A stretch of DNA of 64,000 bases from Plazaster borealis (lineage: Eukaryota > Echinodermata > Asteroidea > Forcipulatida > Labidiasteridae): the NCBI GenBank assembly GCA_021014325.1, contig CM037459.1, positions 1,674,001-1,738,000 of the forward strand, written 5' to 3'. The notes below the pieces were generated by a model that worked only from the letters and a program-made list of their open reading frames with translations, searched no databases and was not told the DNA's origin. The number at the start of each line of letters is the position of its first letter. Position 1 is the first letter of the stretch. The position numbers and the translations under genes are program-made. Positions 38,201-53,200 of the stretch are shown here, piece by piece.

Positions 38201-41200
38201 TTTGGACTTTTTGAAAGTATGAAAATATACCATCTTTTGGCAGCTCATATCCCACATGGTAGTGCTCAGATTTCAATATCGATCAAATATAGTTCAGGTG
38301 AGACATTGGTCTTATGGAAAATTAAAAAAAAATTCTTCGGGAAAATACGTTATTCTATGCAGTATTGCCAGGCATTTCCCCTTTTGTTTTGTTTTATAAA
38401 CATTGCCACATAGTGCCTCCCCCTCCGTATTATCCAAAGTTCTTGAGCGATATTTGTGAAACTTGCCACAAATGTTCATTTTACCAAGTTCTACATGATG
38501 CAGAAAACAAATTTTTAAAATTTGTGTCATTAAAGGGAATTATTTGTACTTTTTTGCAAATTGTTTGTCAAAAATCTCATTTTCCCCCCATAATTTCAGT
38601 ATTTGTTGTCCTAATGCCATACAACTTTGCAAATTTGTTTATTTTGACATAATCAACAACATGACGTTATATTTTAATTAAGTAGGTCTACTGGGTTCAC
38701 TGTTGGGATGCTATAATCATTGGTTTATTCCCAATTTTTTTGTTTTTCCACTAAGGTTACAATGATGGGCCTGTTTGATGATTCTATAGTATTTCTTCGC
38801 CAGAAAAGTTGGAAATTTGCATGTTAAAAATATTCCATTAATAAAAAAACTGAGTTTGAACCCCCTAATTACGGGCTGAAAACATAAAATCCAAGATGGT
38901 CCCCGGATATGGCGGCCATTGTGAGTTTCCACAATGCATTAAATGCTATTAAGTCACCCATCACTACAATTTATTTTGGGAAAAAACAAGGACAATTAAA
39001 ACTTTTGTTGAAAAAGACAAAAACAAAATCATTCAAAAACATTGAAATGTTTTACCGACAGTTGCCATGGTAACAGCTGAACCCAATAACAGGCAAAAAT
39101 ATAGTAGGGAGCACATTGTCAGATTGTGCCCCCTGGCAGGGATAATGTGTTTTCACACTCTTGAAAAAGTATAAATATATCCATATTTCACTGTAAAACT
39201 CCAATTATACCAACAATTTTCGGTTACATCTCATTTTAACACATTGAACTATGGGGTTAGCATTGAGTTTCAAAAATGTAATAATCAATTTGAAAAAAGG
39301 AGTCTGGCAACACTCCAGAGAAAGAAATAGGCCTTATTCCCTCTGCTGAAGTTGACATTTTCCACAATGAGTTGATGATATGATACACATCAATCAAATT
39401 TCGTTGAGTAAAAAATAACTATTGAAGAGATGATAACTCCCCCCCCCCCCAAAAAAAAGAAAAGAAAAAAAAGAGTTAATAAAAATAAAATAACTGTAAA
39501 GCCACTGTTACCAAGTGGTTTACATGACAATAAATAAAATGCTAATATATAATAAGTTGACCCTAAAGCGAGGGTAAAGTTAGCAAGTACGGTAACCTGG
39601 TGGGCAGCTGCCACCAGCGGCCATGACTGGCCGTCTTCGGTTGTATTTCCAACCCGTTTTAAGGGGCTGCAAACTATATCAAGTTTGTTATCAATGTATT
39701 TTTTGAACATACTACTTTCAAATGTAAAGGCCGAGGAATACTGTATAATCGTCAATCTTGCCTTATCTTTGTAACTTTAGGCGCAAAAGTTGGCGGTTAT
39801 ATCATTTGTTTAAGTGGAAAAACAAAAAATGCAAATTTGTTCTCAAAATGGGATAAACCAACAGCACCCCAACAATGACCCCAGTAATAATATACAACGT
39901 CATGTTATTGATTATGTCAAAATAAACAAGTTTACAAAATTGTACAGTTATTGGGGAAACACACTGAAATCATGTAAAAACATGTTTTTTACCAAAATTG
40001 GGCAAAATAACCCCAAAATTTGCCTTTCATTGCATTTTTGTGGATTTTATTTTTATTTGACCAAGTACAACTTGGTAAAATGAACATTTGTGGCAAGTTT
40101 GATAAATATCGCTCAAGAAATTTAGATATTACGGATGAGGTGGGCACTACATGTATGTGCCCATGTGAATTTCAAAAAAATTAGAAAATGCCTGGCAACA
40201 CTGCAAAGAATCAAGTATTTTCCCCAAGCAATCTTTTTAATTTTCTACAAGACCAATGTCCCATCTCAACTATATGTGGTTGATGTTGAAATCGGAGCAC
40301 TACCATGGGTTATGAGCCGTCAAAAGATGGTATATTTTCATCTTTTAACAAAGTCCAAAAACACCCCTATTTCAAACTAATGGTATAACCCGCCCATATA
40401 CCTGGTGATTATTTTTATGCATTCAATGCAACCTCTACAGTCCCACCTATCCATAATATGTAAAGAAACTAATGTTCTATATGCTGTCTAATGGTAACGC
40501 GGCCTTGAAAGAGGGAAAATTTCACTATTCTAAAATCGAAAAACAGGCAAAACCACCCCGAAATGGTAAATCGGCTGTTGCCATGGCAACAAAGTTATTT
40601 TTTGAATTGTTTTTCGATATTTGTTAGTTTGGGGCCAAGGTCCATTAAATATAAAAGTATGAAGGAAATCCATTTTTTGGCCATGGCCAACATTTTCAAA
40701 ACATCTTTGATATTTACAGTCCCTTACTCTTAATTTCTGGAGGTACACATGTATCAGGATAAATTTCTTAAAACGCGTTTTTTCATCTCAAGATGTAGCC
40801 TACAATCTGACTGTGAGACATCTATGGCAACTAATGGCAACAGTGAAAATGTTTCAGTCAAATTTCCATGGTCACTTACGTTATTTAAAGGCACTGAACA
40901 CATTTGGAAATTGTCAAAGACCAGTGTTCTCACTTGAAGTATCCCAACATAATGCATAAAATAACAAGCCTGTGAAAATTTGGGCTCAATTGGTCATCGA
41001 AGTTGCAAGAAAATAATGAAAGAAAAAACACCCTTGTTGTACAAATTTGTGTGCTTTCAGATAGGAATAAAAACTTCTTGCAAGAAGTTTTTATTATTTT
41101 AGTGAGAAATTACCCCTTTCTCAAAAACTACGTTACTTCAGAGGGAGTCATTTCCTACAATGTTTTATACTATCAACAGCTCTTGTTGCTTGTTACCAAG

Positions 41201-44200
41201 TAAGTTTTTCTGCTAACATTTGTTTTGAGTCATTACCAAACGTGTACGATACCTTTAACAAAGTACCATGACTGAACTTTATTCTAACAAAGAAAATCAT
41301 CAAGTCTTTCTTCTGGTAAAACTAAAATGATTATGAATTCCGCCATTTCTCATTGTACAAACGTACAAACATTGCACAGAATAACAAGTCACAGAAATTA
41401 GATAATCTCAGTCATTACCAAACGTGTACCTTTAAACTGATCACAGATATCAGAAATCTGTTTTTTTAAAAATGATTTTAATGATTTTCTTGACTTGATA
41501 TGTGGAGATTTCAGCATTTTTATCAGTGGCATTTAACTACTGAAATGCTCAGTAAACCACATAGTGATCCCTTTGATCACTGTACTGTGAGTAACCTTGG
41601 TTGTGCCTTTTAGTATTTGAGTATTGAATACACCTAGGCTACACATTAATATCAAAATACATGTAGCTGAAAATGTCATGTGTACTGAAGCAGTTATAGA
41701 CGATGTGACCTCTGACGTCATTCGAAAATCATAACATGATGCGCGCGCATGTCGCCGGGCAAAACCTTTGTGTACTGACAGCCAGCTATAAAGGACATGC
41801 AACGTTACCATGGGTACGCGTCTTCTTGCCCGGCGGAAACATGACTGTTGTCAACAGAGGGCGGTTTGAATGTAAACAGAGGTCACATCGTCTATAGTAC
41901 ATTGTACACTGCCTTCACAACCTCATACTAAGGCCACAGAAAAAAACCAATTGTTGATCGTCCTTTTTTGATGGGAAGTGGGGGAGGGAGGGCGTTTTTT
42001 TTGTTTTGTTTTTTGTTTTTTTGACATGGCAAAATATGAAATAAAGAATAAAGATATCATCATAATCACTATAAAACAGGGTTTGTGTGATTTTGATGCT
42101 TTCAATTGTTTTGTTAAACCCTTTCAAATCCTAGATGACATTTTCTGTAAACATTATCAAAAAACTAAAACGCAGCCTAGTAAATATTTGAAGAATTTTT
42201 CTTGTTTTGCGAGCATGAATAATCTTTCTTCAATCATCTGTTTCCGACCTATGGATTTTGAAAAAATATCAGCTAAACAAAAAACTGGGAGCCAAGTTTG
42301 ACTGAAAAGATCATTAAAAATACCGTTTTTTATGATTTAAAAAAAAAAAATTGGGGTCGGGGGGTTTTGTAGGGTCGGGCGGGGACGATCAACAATTTTT
42401 TTTTATGTGGCCTAAGGGCTGGATAAAAAATGGATACATTTGTTTGGATCTTCTCAAATACTTAAGAAAAAAATGATTAATGGGCAAGGGCAAGCACTGC
42501 ATGCACATTTCACTGATGATTGATTTCGTGAAAGTAGTCAATATTTTAAAGTTCATGGAAAGAAAATTGCAGTTTTTTTTTTATATTGGTGTAGCAACCC
42601 GACTTGGAACAGACATTGGTACATGTGCAGAGACGTCACTGGGGAGAATTTGTCTGGCCTGTACAAATTGTCTTTATCTTCTTTAGACTGAAGGCCTTCT
42701 TATCAGTGTTCTAACCTTTTCCATCTCCATAGTGTGATCTCTGTTCTTATTTAACCCTTAAGAGACAGTAGCGGCAGCAAGCGCCTTGTACCAAAATGCC
42801 CATAGCGACCACGAACGGCCGCAAGATTTGACCTACCCTCCTCTCAAACAAGAGGGTCAAAGAAAAGGTATCGGATTGAATTGACATGTTCCAATTTTTC
42901 CCATGTTAACATAGAATGTACAACTCTCAAACAAAACCATATATTTCTGTTTCTTTTAAACAATTTTCCTGAAATTTTTCCTGAAAATAAAGGGGCGAAA
43001 AATCAACAAAATTTGCAATGCTTGGGCATATGGTGGTGTTTATACAGAAATGAACAGTCTCTAAAGGGTTAATCATATTGTTACAGTTTTCTCCTTTGTT
43101 TCCCGCTCCTGAGAATCAAGTCTTTTATTTTCATATCTTCATCTCCCATCAGAAAAACAAAAATAGTGGTAATTTCCCTTTTGAAATCAGTTGACCTTTT
43201 TAACACTGCTTGCAGTTCGTTCATTGATGTTTCACTTTTGATATTTAAGACCAGTAAACAACATTGATAGTACGAGAATTAACGTAACCCAATCACAACA
43301 TGGCTTCAATAGCCTGTTGTGAAACAAAAATTACTTTGATCAGGCTTTTCAAAGAAATTTGCCTGCTTTACAGAGTTTAAACAAAACCCGAACCAACAAA
43401 AAAAATGTCATGCCTCTGTTAGAAAACAGACGTCTGTATGTTAAAATCTTAATAAAGGTGTTGCATGTACATCATGATGTACAGTAAACGTTCTTATTTG
43501 TGCTGTAAGACAATTTAATTATAAAACATTGTAACAATAAACTCGTCGTGTGCCTGGAAGAAGGGCGTAAGGCTCGAAACCCTTCTTCCAGGCACACAAA
43601 GTACTTTTTTCCAGTAATTAAAGGCCATTTAGCAATAAAATGGCTCCTGACCCCCCCCCAAATGTGGCATTACTGTTACATTTTTGTTGCTAGAATTACC
43701 CCAAAGTAATGTTTTCCCATTCCCATGCAGAATTTAACCTTCCTATGATGACTAATGAATGGCAGAAAACTGATCAAACTTTCACATTGACTTGTCTTGA
43801 AACACAATTTTGCACATAGATTGCTTAAAATGCCCTTTCTCGGGTAACTTTTCATTACGCCCTTATTCCTAACACACGACGAACTAAAACAACACTTGAA
43901 TCTGGTGTGTTTCAAACTGGTCCACTGGTGCTAACTGTAGCAGAAAAATTTGCTTTACATTAAGTGTATTTCACAGGTTAGCAAGAAAATAAGGCAGCCA
44001 TCTTGCGCGTTCACCATGGATTTGCCTTGTTCTGTCATTCATTTTCATGCAGTAACCACCGGAAGGTTAGCATGCCTTTTCGTGTGCTTACGATTAGCTG
44101 CGCTATGAAATGGAAACTCTCGTGCAGTAAGCACAAAATCAGCCGTTAAGCAGCTCTATAGCACTGCTTACTACAGAATTCCATTGCCCTGTAAAGCATG

Positions 44201-47200
44201 TGATTCTATGGGCTGCAAGCCCAGAATTCTACGGTAAGCAGAGCCATGAAATTGGGCCCTGCTCTAGAATGCGTGGTCAGGGGTTCGAATCTCACCCGGG
44301 TAGGATTCGGAAAGTACTGAGTATACTGTGCTTAACTCACATTGGTTCTCATCCATGGCTAAAACACAAATAATATTCTTTATCTCGCATGTAATTTGTG
44401 CATGTAATAATACAATGATGTACACTGCAAAAATCTGGGGTGTTAAAATTGACACCATGGATGTTGTCACATTATAGATACCAAAAAAGAATCAAAATTT
44501 ACACCATAGGGTGTTAAAATAACACAAATTTCTGCAAAAACAATTACATTGGTGTTATTTTAACACCCTAAGATGTTAATTTTGATTCTCTCTTCGATAT
44601 ATGTGACAAAACTCAGTGTCAATTTTAACACCCCAGTTTTTGCAGTGTATAATGTTTCTTTCAGACTTTGGATTGTCAGCAAACACTTTCACAAAAACCA
44701 ATTCAGTATCATCCCTTAATCATATTTCACCCAAGCATAGCTCATTGTTAAATTGGTAAGATTGAAAATATAAATGTTCACAGAAATTAACCATAACTTA
44801 CATGGTATAAACATGGTCATGATGGAAAACTTCCCTTAAATGTTTTTCCTCTGAAATGCTGTAGTTTTTGAGACGTAGTTTTGATCTTGCGAGTCCAATA
44901 GTCGATGTTTGAAAACAGTGAAAGCATATTAATGGTGTTTTTCATTATTTTTGGGTGGCTTTGATGACCGATTGAACCGTTTGTTATTTCATGATACATA
45001 CGTTGGGCCACACAAAGAGCGGATACTGGTCTTTGACGTTTACCAATTTTGGCTGTGTGCTTTAAAAATGAAAAATAAACCCCAATTGTGGTGAAGTTAG
45101 TAAATATATTTATGGCTATTAAATACTAGTTGAACATTTAAAATCAACATGTCACTTTTAACACTAACCATGTACAAATATTTATGGTTTATGTAGTAGT
45201 CTCCTACAGTTTGTACAAAACAAAATTGTTTTTGTTCTCTGCATCAATGCATCTGAAGGCCAAATAGTACTTAAAGGAATGGTCCACCTTACATTTTTTG
45301 CAATTTTTTAAAATTATTTATTATCCAGTTTTCAAAAACTTTTATGCAAAAATAACTTGTTGAATTTTCATTGTTTTATTTGCTTTTAAGGAAATGATGA
45401 TAAGGGTTGATGTTTTTATATGCTGCATAGCGTTCTTCAACTGCAATTTAAGAACATCAGAATCAAATTTAATGTTCTTAAAGAAATCGGCCTTTTCCTT
45501 TTTTAAATAAAACTTTGTAGGATTTAGAATAGCAAGTTTTTACCTCAGAGACAGCGCTGAAACTAGGGTAATATTTTAGAAGGGCACAAGGGGGTGCACC
45601 AATTATTCTAGGGGGCACTTCTGGACAATTTAAACTGTAGTTTCTGTTTGTATTTCTCTTGAACAAGCCCCTTTTCAGCACTGTTGTGCCATTTACTATT
45701 TTGTCTAAAAAAATCTGACGTGAGTGTAAACAACAAATGCACTGCGTGGAAATGGAAAAATATTTTTAAATACATTGACATTATCACATTAGGCCTAAAG
45801 CTTACAAAGTGTAACATTTTACTTTGGTAATTTTTCATTAAAAAGTCCAGATTTCAAAGTGGGGCACAGACATCAAATTGGGGGGGGGGGGGAGTGGGGA
45901 GCATGCCCCCTTACATGTAGTAACGCCAATGCTAGAGTGTTTGAAAATCAGTCAAACCATCAGTTTCGTGGGGGTTTTTCTGACACTCGCCCTAACTACA
46001 CCATGGCTTTAAGCTTGAGACTTGCATCATGTACAATGGACCAAAAGGGTGTAAAAATAGACTGTGCATTGCACATACTGTAGGTACTTGCAGTGGAAGA
46101 TCTTTGTTCAGTGTGGAACAGGTACATGTAGTTTTCTACCTGTGAGGACAATGTACCAATCCCAAATCTGCAAAACCAGTGAACTGTACACTTTGTTTAG
46201 AGTTTGTTTGTGTGGCGAAACCATTTTAATAAGCCATAATTGCGAGTTAGATTTATGAATGTTTTCTGGTATAACAAAATGTTCGGTCACAAGTAAATGC
46301 TGATTTTGAATTCCTAAGAGTAATCCAGTGTTGCTTTTTCTTAAGATTGTAAAGGTCGCATACAAGGTGCGCATGCCTGATTCAAAAATGTCTCGCTTTC
46401 AAAATGTTTACTTCAAATTGAAATTGTTTTGTTGTCATGAAAAACATGTCTGCGCCCCGGAGGCTTCTAAAAACGTGTGCGTGTATGACAGGGAGTTAGC
46501 GCTCTCATTCAATATTGTAGCTCTATGGAAAATATAGTTTGAAGTCTTTATCACGACTTAAGTGGGTTTTTGAGGAAAATTAACCCAAATAGGAGACTTT
46601 GGAACGCTAGGGGGCAGCAGACTTACCAGGTAAATTACCATTGTTTACGTAGTTATGAGCATGCGCACATTACCGAGAACAATGGATTTACCAAGTCTGC
46701 TGCCACCTAGCGTCCCAGAAGTCTCTCATTAATTGTTCAAAACCTTAGAATTTTCAGATGAAAAATTGTTCCTCACAGCTCACTCACACAAACTCATTAA
46801 AAACTGTTTACTAATTCAGTATTTTTCTTTAAACCAAAACACAATGAGCTATCGTATGACGAAACACAAAACTAGTTCATTTTAAGGTCTTTGGGATCAC
46901 ACTTCCTAAAACCAGAGTTCTATGATCCTTTGTGAAATCAAACCACTTAGAATAAAGGAAAGTGCACATCCTGTGTTCACACTCATCTGAACTTCCTTTT
47001 TAGACGGTTTCTTGTCTGCAGAATGAACTTGTTGTTTGTAAACGAGTTCATAATAGAGACGGGATAATCCTTGGAAATACTTATGTGACATTCTCAAATT
47101 ATCAATAAATCTGTGAATCAGAGGTTCAATAGGGGAATTTTCATACATGGAAAGTACAATGGAAGCAAATTTGCCAGCTGGTATTTCCTTCCGGCTTGTT

Positions 47201-50200
47201 TGGAAGCCGGCTTACCGACTACCAAAATCACTCACAAGGTCCCAATTTCATAGAGCTGCTTAAGCAGCAAACAGTGCTTAAGTATTTTCTGCTAAGCAAA
47301 TACAAGCATGATACCAGTCACAGATTGTACATGTGACATAGTATTTTGGCTGGTAACCTTACTCTGGTAAGCATAATTTTGTTGTGCTTAGCTAGTTTTT
47401 GTGCTTAAGTACATGTGGCTCTATGAAATTGGGCCCTGTTCAAAACGGTTTTGTGGAATAAGCCATAACCTTTGCCAGGTCGCCAAAAGCCTGTGTCGGT
47501 TTGGATAGCTTTGTCTCTGGCTATGGCTAGTCCCCTAAAGAAAGAAAAACTATACATTTGAAAAATGCTTGTTGCGATTGCCTCCATTAAAATTCAGAAA
47601 GATAAGTTATGACAAAAGACTGGTGCAAGTCTCGCGCTTATTTAAACTTTTTGGACCAAGTTGGTCCCAACCATGTTGAGTTTTACATGTGAGCGATTCT
47701 GTGTCTTCAAATACTTTAGTTTAACAGAGTTTATGGCTATCAAAATTATATCATATTGTTGGGAAATTAAGTGATTAAATATATGAAAGAAAAATCAATT
47801 TAACAAATAACAAAGAAAACCAGAGAATAAGACTTGGCCTCAGTTTCTGGTTACTTGTAAATAATTAAGAATTTTGCCCAATTGATGTTGATGCTATCAT
47901 ACAACCTACAGTATGTAAAGGTTGCACAAATTCGGGTCTGATTCGCAAATGGGGTTGCTAAAAAATAAGTATGGACATAAACATTTAAACATAAAAGGTA
48001 GACAATGACAATGTCTGTTCAAGTTCTCATATCATAAAAAGCTGTCTACCTGATTTGCTGTATCAGGGCTCTATTTCACAAATCACTAAGTTTCATCTGA
48101 AAATGAGTTCAGTTGTCAATAGTGATTTGTATTGTGACATCACACTTTGCTTAGCAATTGATGTTTACAAAAAATAGTTAATGGCCTGACGTTTCGACCC
48201 TAGATTAGCATCAGAAAAAAGACTGTAGCAAGAGTCAAAACATCAGGCCATTAAAGGCACTGTACATGTTTGGTAATTACTCAAAATATATATTAGCATA
48301 AAAACTGACTTGGTAACAAGCAACAGAGAGCTGTTGATAGTATAAAACATTGTGAAAAACGACTCCCTCTGAAGTAATGTAGTTTTTGAGAAAGAGGTAA
48401 TTTCTCACTAAAATAATAAAAACTTCTTGCAAGAAGTTTTTATTCCTAACTGAAAGCACACAAATTTGTAGAACAACCTTGGGTGTATTTTCTTTCATCA
48501 TTTTTGCAACTTTGATGACCAATTGAGCCCAAATTTTCACAGGCTTGTTATTTTATGCATTTGTTGGGATACACCAAATGAGAACACTGGTCTTTGACAA
48601 TTACCAAACGTGTACGATGCCTTTAACAATTTTTTGCATTTGTACCATATGTCCTTTTGGTTGGTAAGCAGTTTGCAACAGCTAATTTTATTTTCTCAAC
48701 TCTTTGTGAAACTGATAACTGGTTTCCATGGTATTTGGTCGTGGATCGATAGAGTGTATCTAAAAGACATCATTCTCTGGTTTCAGAACTCCAAAAGACA
48801 TCTTAAATATTTAAGTGTTACGTCTTTCCATGTCAGGTTAGCGCAGAAACGTGCAGGGCTCGAATTTAGGGGAAAAATCCACAAGACCGCAGGGCTTGTA
48901 GGTTACAGTATTTACTGGACCAGCATTTATTTTCAAGACCAGAATGTAATGAGAGAGAACTTTCCACACAGTTTAAAATGTATGTAAACTATTTTTATTT
49001 GAACAAGCACTAAGAGAATATCCCATTAATTTTATCTTAAAGAATTAAGTTAATTAAGAATTAATGTTAATACCCAACATAATTGAAAGATATTTACGAG
49101 ATACCCAACATAATTGAAAGATATTTACGAGACTCAAATTCAACGTTGAACATCAATTTCTTTAAGATAGTAAACCTGCGGGTACAACCATGTGTACAAA
49201 AACTCTTTTGTGGGAGTGTTGGCCACACTGTGCAAATCTTCAAACAACACTTATCATTTTCTTTCTTTTTTATTACACAGTGAGGTACTTTTAGTCATTG
49301 AAAAACACAAGACTACCGGACTTGTCCAGCCCTGAGTTTACTGGTCCGAGGCTAAAATCACTGGCCTCGGGCCTACGGTCCAGTGTTAAATTCGAGCTCT
49401 GACGTGGATAGTCACTTAAAACATAGTCGTTATGTAAAGAGGATTCATTGACTCTGATGACGATTCATTTATAGATTGTTTGTATTTTGTATTTCTTATT
49501 GTTTCAGCCTACAGACTCATTTGTTATCAATAAGACTTCAGACGTTAAGCCTGATTCTAAAGAGAAGACAAAACTCACCATCAAATGCAGAGAAGGCCTC
49601 TATAAATTCAAGGTTTGTTGGCATTGTAATGATAAGAGATTTTATTTGCTAAGCAAAAAATCATCAGGGCACCAGTCAAAACAATGTAAAGAAATACCAT
49701 TTTGGCTGGTAAAATTGATCTGCTTAGCAAGAATAATTTTCTTTGCTATGCAATTATTTGTGCTTATCAGCTTGATGAAATTTGTGATGATAAGGATGTG
49801 TCCAAATTGGTGGCTATGGCTACGGCTGGATCACCACATCAACATGCTTGAAGCATAGGCTGCCCTTAGCAACACGCTTAGCAATAGCTGGAACATCTGA
49901 TGTCATACTTCGAGGCTCCTGAAAAACACCAGATACAGGCCTTAAAAACCTGATCACCACATCAACATGCTTGAAGCATAGGCTGCCCTTAGCAACATGC
50001 TTAGCAATAGCTGGAACATCTGATGTCATACTTCGAGGCTCCTGAAAAACACCAGATACCGGCCTTAAAAACCTGATCACCACATCAACAAGCTTGAAGC
50101 ATAGGCTGCCCTTAGCAACACGCTTAGCAATAGCTGGAACATCTGATGTCATACTTCGAGGCTCCTGAAAAACACCAGATACCGGCCTTAAAAACCTGAT

Positions 50201-53200
50201 CACCACATCAACAAGCTTGAAGCATAGGCTGCCCTTAGCAACACGCTTAGCAATAGCTGGAACATCTGATGTCATACTTCGAGGCTCCTGAAAAACACCA
50301 GATACCGGCCTTAAAAACCTGATCACCACATCAACATGCTTGAAGCATAGGCTGCCCTTAGCAACACGCTTAGCAATAGCTGGAACATCTGATGTCATAC
50401 TTCGAGGTTCCTGAAAAACACCAGATACCGGCCTTAAAAACCTGATCACCACATCAACATGCTTGAAGCATAGGCTGCCCTTAGCAACACGCTTAGCAAT
50501 AGCTGGAACATCTGATGTCATACTTCGAGGCTCCTGAAAAACACCAGATACCGGCCTTAAAAACCTGATCACCACATCAACATGCTTGAAGCATAGGCTG
50601 CCCTTAGCAACACGCTTAGCAACAGTTGGAACATCTGATGTCACACTTCGAGGCTCCTGAAAAACACCAGATACCGGCCTTAAAAACCTGATCGCCACAT
50701 CAACATGCTTGAAGCATACATAGGCTGCCCTTTAGCAACACGCTTAGCAATAGTTGGAACATCTGATGTCACACTTCGAGGCTCTTGAAAAACACCAGAT
50801 ACCGGCCTTTAGAACCTGGCAGTTACCTGCTAGATGTACCTTTGACCTTTCATACCACACTCATTGTGTGTAGTATTACCATCAGTCTGGTAGTTATGCG
50901 TGTCTATCCAATGAAACCATTGGGTTTGTAAGACCAGTGCCCGTCTTTATCCTGGACCAGTCTACCAAAGCCAACATCTGCCGCCAATTCGGACACGGCC
51001 TAAGAATTCTAGAAATCAGGGCCCAGTTTTATAAAGCTGTTGAGCAGAAAATTATTTTGTTTAATATTTACAAATGCTGATGGTTGGTTAAACCAAGATG
51101 AGAGAAAGAGTCATGGGACATGGTTGATTGTTTGAATTCTTAAATTTGAACAACTTATCAAGTAATAAACCACAATATTAAAGGGATTGTATACGTTCGG
51201 TAATGACTCTGAAAATTAATGGCAATGAAAAACCTACTTGGTAAGAAGTACAGAAGTTTTGGATAGTATAATGCATTTTGAGAAACTTTTCACTTTGAAG
51301 TACTGGGGTTATGGAAAAAGAAATCACTTTTTATCCCCCAAAATTTGAATCTGAGAAGCGTTACTGCAGTAACGTTTCTCAGATTGTGTATTCCAGTTGC
51401 AGATTATTCTTCCTTCGTGGACATAACCGCTCCAGATTTTCGGCAATGTCTCAAAAACGCTACCACCTTTTGAAATGAAATTTTCACAGGTTAGTTTTAT
51501 GGTATATCTACAGCTATATAGGATTAAAACAGACAGTGGGTTCCAAATAACAACCATATACAATCCCTCTAAGTCAGCTTTCCTGCCTGTTGGTTTTGGT
51601 TTGTGATAAACAGGAATGAAAGATTAATAAATGTTTTTTGATAAGTGCTCATTAATTCTTATTATTTTACCCTTTGTTTCAGATGAATACACAAGATGAG
51701 AGAGATAATTGGTGGATAAGATTCCATGCTTTAGCCAAGGTAAGACAAAAAAAGAAGACCTTGTTTGTCATTTCACATTTCCTAAAGTCAAAGATGTACC
51801 AAGTTCCATTTTGCGTGATGTGGAAACTCTTACTTGTGTGTCATTGTCTTTATTTTTTTTCTTCCCATTGCATCAAATTTGATTTGTTTGTTTTTTTCCC
51901 AGATGGAAATTCCCAAAGTTCATCTGTTACCGGGGCAGATTATTGCTCTACAGGAAATCATAGAAAATACTCAACTGACTATGAGTAATTACTCGGTACC
52001 TAGCTCAATTCCTGTATCCCCTCAGCAAATCAAGATAATGTCGACCATGACAAAATCCTCCGCGGCAAAGTCGCCGACGGCAAAGTCGCCCATGGCGAAG
52101 TCACCCACAACAAAGACATTTGTCAAACGAAAATCCCAGGAGGAGATGGGTCCAGATTTAAATGTAAGTTGGTCAAAGTATTGTGATTTAAAGATGGCTG
52201 CCTTTGAGTTTCTTCCCAGCAAACACAACTTGCCACCTGGGTAAGTTTCATGAAGTTGCTTGGTAGAAAATGCTTATCGACCCCCATAACTACTTTTTAT
52301 TTATTGTTTTTTTCACATGAAAAATCACCCAACGTAAAGCCAGAGAGCCACCAGGTGAGGGCTTAAAGGGAAAAAGTAAAATAAAAGGGAGAGAAGATAT
52401 TTGTTCATATTTCTCTTGAACCGGAATAGATTGTAATATGGTGGAGAACAAGACACAGGTGGAGAGTTCCAAAGTGCAGCAGTACAAGGGAATAAGCCAG
52501 CTGGGGGCAATTTCATAGCGCCGTTAACGGCACATTTTGGTGCTAACTATAGCAAAACAATTTGCTCAAGCGTAAGCGTATTTCACAGGTTAGCAGGAAA
52601 ATTAGGGGTCCAGCTTGCGCGTTCACCGTGGATTTGCATTGTTAAGTCATTCATTTTCATACAGTAAGCACCGGAAGGTTAGCATGCCTTTTCGCATGCT
52701 TACGGTTAGCAGCGCTATGAAATGGAAACTCGTGCAGTAAGCGTTTGAAGCAGCTCTATGAAAGAGGTTCAAGAGATGATGCCAGATTTTGTCCTACCAG
52801 AATAAAAGCTCACTGCTGAATTATGTCAAGAAGGGATAAATGGCATGCTATGGCACCGACCAAGGTTTGACTTCAGTATTACATGACTGGGTGTATGGTG
52901 GCTACTGAATATGTCACTGGTTCCCTGCAAATTAATGCTTGCATGTAGCAACTAAAATAGCTTAATAGCTGTTGTAAGGGAAATACTTTTTTTCATACCG
53001 ACATATTTTAACCCTTTAGAGACCATAGTAGCCACAAGCGGCTTGTACCATAATGCTCATAGCGGCCACAAACGGCCGCAAGATTTGATCTATTATTATT
53101 ATTATTATTATTATTTATTCCACCTCAACAATACGAGAACAAAAAATACAAACCAAGGCAAAACGAAGAACCAAAAAACTAAAACAGAACCAACAAAGCC

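Noticed and set aside
43548..43597. Rho-independent terminator
   Set aside because: Animal DNA, no upstream gene, and no T run after the stem.
49820..50698. 292-codon - strand open frame as a gene
   Set aside because: It is the 123-bp minisatellite read in its open frame; there is no domain, splice signal or independent start, and 8 near-identical units explain it.
49830..50815. CRISPR-like array
   Set aside because: Direct repeats abut without unique spacers, and the genome is eukaryotic.
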